28,215 nucleotides of DNA. Origin: Pseudomonadota bacterium (lineage in GTDB: Bacteria; Pseudomonadota; Gammaproteobacteria; Acidiferrobacterales; UBA6901). Location: contig JAJYEK010000042.1 of the NCBI GenBank assembly GCA_021785795.1, positions 1 through 28,215 of the forward strand. Direction: 5' to 3'. The position numbers were made by a program, and so were the translations under genes. The notes under the pieces are model-generated. The model was not told the DNA's origin and searched no databases. It saw only the letters and a program-made list of their open reading frames with translations. This document shows, one piece after another, positions 22,684 to 28,215 of this stretch (positions within the stretch are counted from its first letter, which is position 1; every line of letters starts with the position of its first letter).

Positions 22684-23058
22684 ATGACGGATGATGAATA
22701 TAGCAGTGCGTTAGATTCTATCCTTGGTGACCTTGGAATAGAAGCCGCAACCACTTTGGGCAGCACTGAAAATAAACCAGTGGTGGACCCGCTAAGTTTG
22801 ATTAGAATGATGGTGAAATATGACAGCAACAACAACCGAAAAATTGTACGTTCTGCCGTATTAGGACTTATTCTGGCTAGGCTTCCGCTAACAGATGAAA
22901 ACGTCCGCTGGTTGATCCGGGATAATCAACTCGGTTACTTCCAGAAAAATGAGCTGCACCAAATGGGGTCTAGCGGGACCATCTCTCTGTTCTCTTCCGA
23001 TAAAACTGATATAGAGGATCGTTACCAACGTGTTATGCACAGCATGAACGGTAGCTAG
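22684..23058 (+). CDS. Hypothetical protein after trbI
   Basis: The 124-aa acidic soluble protein (MTDDEYSSALDSILG...) is helical and AT-richer than the trb genes. AAAGGA lies upstream of the ATG at 22684. It ends 1 nt before the PLD-like gene, so the two are coupled. No domain recognised; it may have been acquired together with its neighbour. Confidence 0.65.
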   Translation: MTDDEYSSALDSILGDLGIEAATTLGSTENKPVVDPLSLIRMMVKYDSNNNRKIVRSAVLGLILARLPLTDENVRWLIRDNQLGYFQKNELHQMGSSGTISLFSSDKTDIEDRYQRVMHSMNGS

Positions 23059-23059
23059 A

Positions 23060-23959
23060 ATGCTCTACATCGAACCATCATCCGGCGTCGCGCCCATCGT
23101 CCAGGTCATTGACCAGGCGCGGCATAGGGTTGACCTGAACGTCTACTATCTGAGCAGCAGACCCATACTGGACGCCTTGCGCGCAGCTCATGCGCGGGGC
23201 GTTGTGGTGCGGGTCATCCTGGATGGCCGACCGTGGCATATATCGCCTCAGCAGGTACACCAGGAAGCTGTTGCTGTCGTGAAAACAGGCGCTAAATTGC
23301 ACTGGGCACCGGGACGATTTGAGGCTGGTCCTGGGCGCTTTGTGTATGACCACGCCAAATATGTAGTGACCGGAACAACCGCTGAAATCGGTACGGCAAA
23401 CTTTGCCTATAGCGATTTTCATTTTAACAGGGATTATCTGGACGTGACGGATAATCCCAACATCGTCCGAGCCGCGCGCGACGTGTTCATGGCCGACTGG
23501 ACGAACCAACGGGCGGGCAACTGGCCGCACCGGGTTCTGGTCTTGTCGCCAGGCAGCACCCATAAAATTGTTTCTGTCATCGACCAGCCGGGTAATGTGG
23601 AGATCGAGACGGAGGAAATGGGCGACGACAAGGCGGTGCTCAGAGCCTTGGCCCGTAAGGGCAATCAGGCGTGGGTGATTCTGCCCGCCGGTATCAGCGC
23701 CGCCGACAAACGCAATGCGTCATGGCTGGCCGCGCATGGCGTCCATGTGCGGCTGATGCCAGTCCATCCAACCTATCTCCACGCAAAACTGATCTGTACG
23801 GCAAACGAGGCTTTCATAGGCTCTGAGAATTTCAGTTATGCCAGCCTCAGCAAGGGCGGTAATCGTGAGATTGGCGTCATCCTGCATAAGGTCTCAGAGA
23901 TCCGCCGATTGCAGATCCAATTCCGGCACGACTGGAGCCGGTCGGGGCGGTTGGCATGA
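23060..23959 (+). CDS. PLD-fold protein with altered HKD motifs
   Basis: The 299-aa protein has two PLD-type halves: HAKYVVTG...GTANF with H98/K100 and HAKLICTA...GSENF with H241/K243. The catalytic His and Lys and the downstream G-x-N are present, but the Asp expected five positions after Lys is Gly in the first motif and Ala in the second. Relatives include plasmid nucleases such as pKM101 Nuc, often found near conjugation genes. No signal peptide is seen. It may be a nuclease with relaxed motifs or a non-catalytic nucleic-acid-binding relative. It ends the rightward operon. Confidence 0.8.
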   Translation: MLYIEPSSGVAPIVQVIDQARHRVDLNVYYLSSRPILDALRAAHARGVVVRVILDGRPWHISPQQVHQEAVAVVKTGAKLHWAPGRFEAGPGRFVYDHAKYVVTGTTAEIGTANFAYSDFHFNRDYLDVTDNPNIVRAARDVFMADWTNQRAGNWPHRVLVLSPGSTHKIVSVIDQPGNVEIETEEMGDDKAVLRALARKGNQAWVILPAGISAADKRNASWLAAHGVHVRLMPVHPTYLHAKLICTANEAFIGSENFSYASLSKGGNREIGVILHKVSEIRRLQIQFRHDWSRSGRLA

Positions 23960-23977
23960 TCTGGAGCGCCAGACGCA

Positions 23978-24006
23978 CAAAAACCCCCAGGGTTTCCCCT
24001 GGAGGC
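23978..24006 (-). terminator. Intrinsic terminator for a leftward transcript
   Basis: On the minus strand a GC-rich hairpin, CTCCAGGG pairing with CCCTGGGGG around GAAA, is followed by TTTTTG. There is no T tract on the plus side, so it works leftward only. The only candidate transcript comes from the replication leader. Confidence 0.6.
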
Positions 24007-24150
24007 CTTGGCATCCCGCGCGCCGCTCGCGGTTGGGAGTTTGGTTCGCGGCGCAAAATGGGATATTCTCCCAAGAACGCCACTTGCAGAGCAGTTAGCC
24101 GCTCTCTGCCGTGGTCCCTTGACCTGACGCAACAGGAAGGAACATGGACA
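23979..24150 (-). ncRNA. Possible counter-transcribed RNA in the replication leader
   Basis: The gap 23960-24261 has no gene. On the minus strand an extended -10 box TGTTATACT (24158-24150) faces left, and the terminator at 23978-24006 lies ~170 nt downstream. The RNA between would contain a hairpin built on GCAGAG/CTCTGC (24086-24091/24104-24109). It would be antisense to the leader of the replication gene starting at 24262. No good -35 was found, so the call is tentative. Confidence 0.4.
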
Positions 24151-24261
24151 GTATAACAAATTTTTCCCAGTACAACACCCTCACCCCTTCATTACTGACA
24201 GTTCTCCGTCCGCCCGATCCTGGATTGCATCACCAGATCTGCCGACGCTCCGGAGACTGTC

Positions 24262-25581
24262 ATGCGGCCCGCTAGACTCCATCACACAGCCCTCGGCCAG
24301 TTCGCCCTCGATCTCGATTCACCGCAGACGCACTTCGATCTTCTGCACCAGGAGCAACGCGGCATGGTCATCCTGTGGCAGCGTGGAGAAGCCGCAGGTA
24401 ATCGCTGGGTAAAGCTCCGGCCAACCGATCCGGCCATCCCGGACATACTGCGCGCCCGCGAAGGCCTCGGCGATACCTTTATCACACCCAACGAGTTTGA
24501 CGGCTGGCGGGCTATCCGCCTGTTGCGGTCTTTGCGCGCTACCTATGTGGATCTCGACAGCCAGGCCAGCCTGTACGATGTACTAGATCTTCTGGCAACG
24601 CAAAGAATGCCAGGGCCTTCCGCTGTTTTACAATCTGGTCGAGGCCTGCACCTGTACTGGCTGCTCGAATCCTTGCCGCCACAGACTTTGCCCGTCTGGC
24701 AGCGCGTACAAGATGCCCTGATCCGCGCGCTCGCACCCCTCGGCGCGGATCCGGCCGCGAAAGACTGTACCCGGCTGCTCCGCCTCTCGGGCACACGCAA
24801 CACCAAAAACGGAGAGGAAGTGATCGGCTGTGTGCTCGACGGTCACAGATGGTCACTCCGCCAGCTCGCTTTCGAGGTTCTGGGCACCGAAGGACGTGGC
24901 CAGCGCCCAGCGGCCACGATCCGCGACATTCGCGCCAGACGGCCGAATCCAGACCGCACGATACAGGGCAGTATCTATGCCCGGTGGCACCAGGTCTTTC
25001 AGGACTTGCTAAAAATCAGCAAACACCACAACCACGCGATTCCCAAGGGCCACCGTGACAAGTGGCTTTTTCTTTGCGGCGCGGCCTTGTCCTGGTTCAC
25101 ACATCCACAAGGCATCGCGGCAGAGATTGCCAGTCTGGGCCAACTACACACCGATCTGAACCCCAGCGATTACCAGGAAGCCAGCGCGCCCCATCTAAAG
25201 CGCGCCCTCGATGCGGCCGTCGGCAACAAGATGACCTGGCAAGGCCAGGCCGTGGACGCACGTTATCGCTTCCGGCGGCAGACGCTTTATGACTGGATGC
25301 AGCCGATCATTCCGGCCGAGCTACTGCCTTCCTTGCGGGCCATCATCCCTGATGGCTTGGCCAGCGAGCGCCGCAAGCCACACGACAATAGAAATCGCGA
25401 TCGGGCCACAGAGGGCCGCTACGCGACGAATTACACGAAAACAGGGGTGAGGGTGGCCAACAAGGAGAAACGCGCCCAGGCGCAAGCCATGCGCGCCCAG
25501 GGCCTATCAACGCGAGACATCGCCGCCGCTTGTGGCGTCGGCAAAAGCACGGTCGATAGGTGGTGCAAATGTGTCCCGTAA
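24262..25581 (+). CDS. Primase-type plasmid replication protein with C-terminal HTH
   Basis: The 439-aa protein has an archaeo-eukaryotic-type primase core: YVDLDS with D97/D99, then SGRGLHLYWLL and the TRLLRLSGTRNTKN motif, as in RepB'-like plasmid primases. A basic linker and a C-terminal helix-turn-helix follow (about 403-435, QAMRAQGLSTRDIAAACGVGKSTVDRW), probably for origin binding. GGAG 6 nt upstream sets the ATG. No other initiator gene is seen, so this is the best candidate replication protein. Whether it initiates or only primes is not decidable from sequence. Confidence 0.78.
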   Translation: MRPARLHHTALGQFALDLDSPQTHFDLLHQEQRGMVILWQRGEAAGNRWVKLRPTDPAIPDILRAREGLGDTFITPNEFDGWRAIRLLRSLRATYVDLDSQASLYDVLDLLATQRMPGPSAVLQSGRGLHLYWLLESLPPQTLPVWQRVQDALIRALAPLGADPAAKDCTRLLRLSGTRNTKNGEEVIGCVLDGHRWSLRQLAFEVLGTEGRGQRPAATIRDIRARRPNPDRTIQGSIYARWHQVFQDLLKISKHHNHAIPKGHRDKWLFLCGAALSWFTHPQGIAAEIASLGQLHTDLNPSDYQEASAPHLKRALDAAVGNKMTWQGQAVDARYRFRRQTLYDWMQPIIPAELLPSLRAIIPDGLASERRKPHDNRNRDRATEGRYATNYTKTGVRVANKEKRAQAQAMRAQGLSTRDIAAACGVGKSTVDRWCKCVP

Positions 25582-25613
25582 TCGCCCCCCCTTGTATATC
25601 CCCCCCGGAGGGT

Positions 25614-25784
25614 ATGGCAAAGCTTGCGCCGGACCAGAGGGCAGCTTTCCGTTTGCTTTTGAAAAAGATAAAAAAGAAAGATGGCTGGCCCGCTCACGGG
25701 ACAGCTCCGCAGCCGCGCTCACGCGGCAAGGCCTGCCAGGCATCAGCCTGGCAGGTTAGTTGTGACCACGACATGGAGGGATGA
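25614..25784 (+). CDS. Doubtful small ORF running into the hairpin cluster
   Basis: The 56-aa frame begins MAKLAPDQRAAFRLLLKKIKKKDGW, which looks protein-like, then runs through the hairpin repeat at 25685-25755 in a Pro/Arg/Ala-rich stretch. GGAGGG is too close to the ATG for a normal ribosome site. It may be the 5' remnant of a gene interrupted by the repeat, or not a gene. Confidence 0.25.
   Translation: MAKLAPDQRAAFRLLLKKIKKKDGWPAHGTAPQPRSRGKACQASAWQVSCDHDMEG
25685..25755. repeat. Triple-hairpin cluster, copy B
   Basis: This repeats 26-97: stems at 25685-25692/25697-25704 (one mismatch), 25712-25717/25722-25727 (perfect) and 25732-25741/25746-25755 (perfect). The third stem differs from copy A by a paired C-G to A-T change, keeping the helix. 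Confidence 0.8.
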
Positions 25785-25787
25785 AGG

Positions 25788-26249
25788 ATGAGCTTGGAGT
25801 GCCCCGCTTGCCATAGCGAAAACACCAACAAACTGTCAATGACTTATGAGGCCGGACTATCCAACGTGAAATCCCGAACGTCCGGGGTCGGCGTCGGTAT
25901 CGGACGCGGCGGTATCGGTCTCGGCATTGGCGGCGGAAAGACCAAAGGGACCGCGCAAACACATGCCTCACAGCGGGCCGCTCCGCCACCCAAAAAGAAA
26001 TTTATTAAACCGCTGTTTATCATCTTTGTAATTACGATGGTCCTGTCTTTTCTGTTTCTGAGCAATAAGCCCATGCAAGACGTTATTACTATTGCTTGGC
26101 TAGGTGCCTCAGCAGGTTGGATTGGCTGGGCATTTTATTTCAATATCAAACTGTGGCCGCCGCTCAAGAGCGCTTGGGACCAATCCTTTATCTGTAATCG
26201 TTGTGGCAATGTTTTCCAACCATACAAAGTATTGGAGGATGCACAATGA
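25788..26249 (+). CDS. Membrane protein with split zinc-ribbon cysteines
   Basis: The 153-aa protein has CPAC near the N-terminus (residues 5-8) and CNRC near the C-terminus (about 138-141), which could join into one zinc ribbon. Between them are a Gly-rich stretch (GVGVGIGRGGIGLGIGGG) and two hydrophobic segments (about 78-95 and 103-122). GAAGG lies close upstream of the ATG. First gene of a small coupled operon. Function unknown. Confidence 0.7.
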   Translation: MSLECPACHSENTNKLSMTYEAGLSNVKSRTSGVGVGIGRGGIGLGIGGGKTKGTAQTHASQRAAPPPKKKFIKPLFIIFVITMVLSFLFLSNKPMQDVITIAWLGASAGWIGWAFYFNIKLWPPLKSAWDQSFICNRCGNVFQPYKVLEDAQ

Positions 26250-26602
26250 AACCTTTAAGACAGCGTATTTACAATGCCGTGAAGTCCGGGCGGCTGATCC
26301 GTACCCCAGGCACTCCGGCCGAGAACATGACAGACTTCGAGCTGGCCAGGTTCCTGGTGGAACACACCCCAGAACCAGACCTGGAGTATTACCTGACCGC
26401 CGCGCATCACGGCGCGCGCGTTGAGGTTTCAGGGACACCAGCTATCGGGCCGGATGATAGCGTTGAGCTAATCGAAAAGTTGACGGCGCTAGCGAAAAAA
26501 ATGGGCGGCCGTGTTCGTGTGGCTGGTGAAGGCCTCGATGGCGCACCGATGGACGTAACCATTTATGACGGACGGCCCAATGGAACCCGAACTCACGAAT
26601 GA
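26246..26602 (+). CDS. Hypothetical protein
   Basis: The 118-aa soluble protein is translationally coupled to the upstream gene (ATGA) with GGAGGA nearby. It has a helical N-terminus and a beta-containing C-terminus (GRVRVAGEGLDGAPMDVTIYDG). No family recognised. Confidence 0.65.
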   Translation: MKPLRQRIYNAVKSGRLIRTPGTPAENMTDFELARFLVEHTPEPDLEYYLTAAHHGARVEVSGTPAIGPDDSVELIEKLTALAKKMGGRVRVAGEGLDGAPMDVTIYDGRPNGTRTHE

Positions 26603-26834
26603 CCGCGCCCGGCGCGAATGGCAGTGGTTGTGCCGCGAGCTTGGCGAAACTGTGGCGCGGGCCACGATAGCCGCCCTGCCTGGTAATCGGCGACCGTATC
26701 CGCTGAACATCGCCCGCGCCCTGGACGTGGAACTGCCGCCAGAGGAAAAGTTGCCGCCACTGTTCGTGCCCGCTGAGGATGCCGTGATGAATGCCGCCCT
26801 GGCGCAGGCGCGGCGGGCATTGAGCGGCAGCTAG
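26580..26834 (+). CDS. Small hypothetical protein
   Basis: The 84-aa Ala/Arg/Glu-rich helical protein (MEPELTNDRARREWQWLCREL...) overlaps the previous gene by 23 nt. No strong ribosome site, so coupling is likely. No family recognised. Confidence 0.5.
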   Translation: MEPELTNDRARREWQWLCRELGETVARATIAALPGNRRPYPLNIARALDVELPPEEKLPPLFVPAEDAVMNAALAQARRALSGS

Positions 26835-27049
26835 GCCGTGCCGCTTTTTTGGGCAATGGTCTTGGCCGGTGCCGCCCTTCCCTTCCTGGAAATTTCCCAC
26901 CAGGTTATCCCCATCTTTTGGGGATAACTGATGCGCGTAAGTCGTGTTATGTGAAGCAATCGCCTATCATCCGGCTGGCGTGATTGCATAAACGCTCAGT
27001 AATGACGATGATAGACCCAGTAATGCAGCGTCAATTCAGGAGGTCCGTT
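26835..27049 (+). promoter_or_regulatory. Intergenic region with palindrome and operator-like repeats
   Basis: It holds a perfect 9-bp inverted repeat GTTATCCCC/GGGGATAAC (26904-26912/26920-26928) and a direct repeat CAGTAATG at 26997-27004 and 27018-27025, spaced 21 bp or two helical turns. The direct repeat sits just before the antitoxin gene and is a good candidate operator for autoregulation. TTGCAT at 26984-26989 may be a -35. The palindrome lacks a T tract and may be regulatory. Confidence 0.5.
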
Positions 27050-27514
27050 ATGAGCACCCATACCATCGACACCGCCACCGTCAAACGCCTGGTGGAAGCG
27101 CGCGCCATTCGCGGCGCGGCCATCATCGGTCGGCCCGGCGGCTGGTCGGTGTTGCTCAAGTACGGCATGGAGGAACGGCCTCTGGGAATCCAGCGCGCCG
27201 ACCGCCCGCGTCTCTGGCGCAGCCTCGATACCTGTGTGGACTACCTCAAGGAAGAGTTGCACATCGTCCGCATCGACCTGGTGGACGCCACCGACCACAG
27301 CACCGCCGCTCTACCCGGCAAGTCCCGACCGGATGCCGCAGAGCGAATGAGGAAGGCCTTTGCGGCCGCCGAGCATGATGCCTGGTTTCGTGAGCAGGTG
27401 GAGATCGGCTTGCAGGAGGCCGATGATCCGGCGACCAAGTGGATCCCGCATGAGGAGGTCGAGCGGCAGTTTGGTCAACTGCGCGAGGATTTGCACAAGC
27501 GAATCCCGCAATAA
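27050..27514 (+). CDS. Antitoxin of ParC-like type, two-domain
   Basis: The 154-aa protein has an N-terminal domain (about 1-85: LVEARAIRGAAIIGRPGGWSVLLKYGMEERPLG...) resembling plasmid ParC-type stability proteins, and a C-terminal helical part (100-154) like antitoxins that wrap ParE. AGGAGG lies 6 nt upstream of the ATG at 27050. It is coupled to the toxin by TAATG. It should neutralise the toxin and repress the pair. Longer than ordinary ParD antitoxins. Confidence 0.75.
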   Translation: MSTHTIDTATVKRLVEARAIRGAAIIGRPGGWSVLLKYGMEERPLGIQRADRPRLWRSLDTCVDYLKEELHIVRIDLVDATDHSTAALPGKSRPDAAERMRKAFAAAEHDAWFREQVEIGLQEADDPATKWIPHEEVERQFGQLREDLHKRIPQ

Positions 27515-27816
27515 TGGCAGCGAACCTGCCCTTGCCGGTAGTTTGGACCCCAAGGGCGAATGCCGACTTCCTTAACGCCGTGCGGTACATCGCAGAGGAA
27601 AGACCGGCCATCGCCATCGAACAGGGCGATCTTGTCCGCCAGGCGGCCGGTAGGTTGGCGGACTATCCTCAAATGGGCCGGGCCGGTCGGCGGCGCGGAA
27701 CCCGCGAACTGGTTGTACCTGGTACACCTTTCATTGTGGTGTACCGGATTCAGGAGCAGGAAGTTCGCCAGATCCAGGTGATTCGCTTTCTGCACGGCGC
27801 GCAGCAATGGCCGTAG
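27514..27816 (+). CDS. parE: ParE/RelE-family toxin
   Basis: The 100-aa protein has the ParE fold pattern: WTPRANADFLNAVRYIAE, ADYPQMGRAGRRRGTRELVVPGTPFIVVYRI and a final strand EVRQIQVIRFLHGAQQW. ParE toxins poison DNA gyrase; RelE relatives cleave mRNA, and sequence favours ParE. It starts inside the antitoxin stop (TAATG). The pair would stabilise the plasmid by post-segregational killing. Confidence 0.88.
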   Translation: MAANLPLPVVWTPRANADFLNAVRYIAEERPAIAIEQGDLVRQAAGRLADYPQMGRAGRRRGTRELVVPGTPFIVVYRIQEQEVRQIQVIRFLHGAQQWP

Positions 27817-28215
27817 TCAGAAAATTATAGCGGCCGGGTTTGGTCGCGTGGCGCGTGGCGTGAGCATGGCTTTTGTTTCCGCAAATACAAAAATAGTTTA
27901 TGGTTGGATGCAGTATGGTCTCACGAGTATGAAAAAAGTCCGATCATTTGGAAGGCAGCGGACGTGGGGAATAGGAAGAAAATGAGCAGCCTCATTGTAA
28001 TGTCTCAAAACAGCCCTGAACCTGCACCAGGAGAACCCAGCAAAATCAGGCCATCCGCCCAGTCTAGATCAGCGACCACGAGACAAATTGATGCATTCCG
28101 TCTGTAGTCTGTTTCTCATCGCATAACGATGAATTGCTTTGGTCTGCGATATCGCCTAATTTCCAAGAATCCCGGTTTGATACGGTTCAGTCAGACCTCA
28201 GAGAAAACGTCACAA
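27817..28215. other. Unassigned tail of the window
   Basis: No confident gene. A frame at 27904-28107 with a TTG start lacks a ribosome site and any domain. The sequence is AT-richer than the transfer genes and has a short inverted repeat CATCG-CATAA-CGATG near 28118-28132. No origin iterons or transposon end were recognised. Confidence 0.4.

Noticed and set aside
28180..28215. Tn3-type terminal inverted repeat at the window end
   Set aside because: Only a loose resemblance around CAGAGAAAACG; no transposase or second end.

Overview
The window looks like most or all of a small conjugative plasmid, or the transfer core of an integrative conjugative element, from a GC-rich Gram-negative bacterium. 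It carries a MOBF relaxase with its coupling protein, a nearly complete Trb/VirB type IV secretion system, an anti-restriction gene, a primase-type replication protein and a ParE toxin-antitoxin pair. The overall style recalls acidophilic Acidithiobacillus-type elements, including tRNA genes carried on mobile DNA, but host assignment is inference. No chromosomal gene, insertion sequence, transposase, integrase or CRISPR array was seen.

Layout. (1) 1-2700 is the probable leading region: ardC with its own promoter, flanked by two copies of a ~458-nt element (278-736 and 2234-2690). Each copy holds a complete tRNA-shaped gene inside a 24-bp stem and then a multi-branched hairpin domain. Five stem positions differ between the copies, and at all five both strands changed together so that pairing is kept. 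This is the strongest unexplained signal in the window. More hairpins and a conserved pseudoknot lie upstream of each copy. (2) 2674-3278 holds a small HTH gene and the probable oriT and RHH-protein binding sites. (3) 3279-8394 is a translationally coupled trwA-trwB-trwC-like DNA-processing operon. (4) 12477 down to 8429 is a leftward operon with a membrane protein, TraB-like and TraF-like maturation proteins, a VirB1-like transglycosylase, a free-standing WGR-domain protein and small membrane proteins. (5) 12528-23959 is a rightward operon in the order trbB-C-D-E-x-J-K-L-y-F-G-I, as in Ti-plasmid trb operons but without trbH, followed by a hypothetical gene and a PLD-like protein. Operons 4 and 5 diverge from overlapping promoters at 12471-12522. 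(6) 23960-25581 holds a possible counter-transcribed RNA and a primase/HTH replication protein. (7) 25614-28215 holds a second copy of the window-start hairpin cluster, a small hypothetical operon, a ParC-like/ParE toxin-antitoxin pair and an unassigned tail.

How the parts fit. The RHH protein and relaxase process oriT, the coupling protein delivers the DNA, and the Trb channel with a TraF-processed pilin transfers it. ArdC and the tRNA-bearing elements would enter the recipient early if transfer runs leftward from ~3000. The primase, the putative antisense RNA and ParE/antitoxin would serve replication, copy number and maintenance. The T4CP and relaxase end in nearly the same short peptide, and the exclusion lipoprotein ends in a copy of the TrbJ tail; both look like signs of modular exchange.
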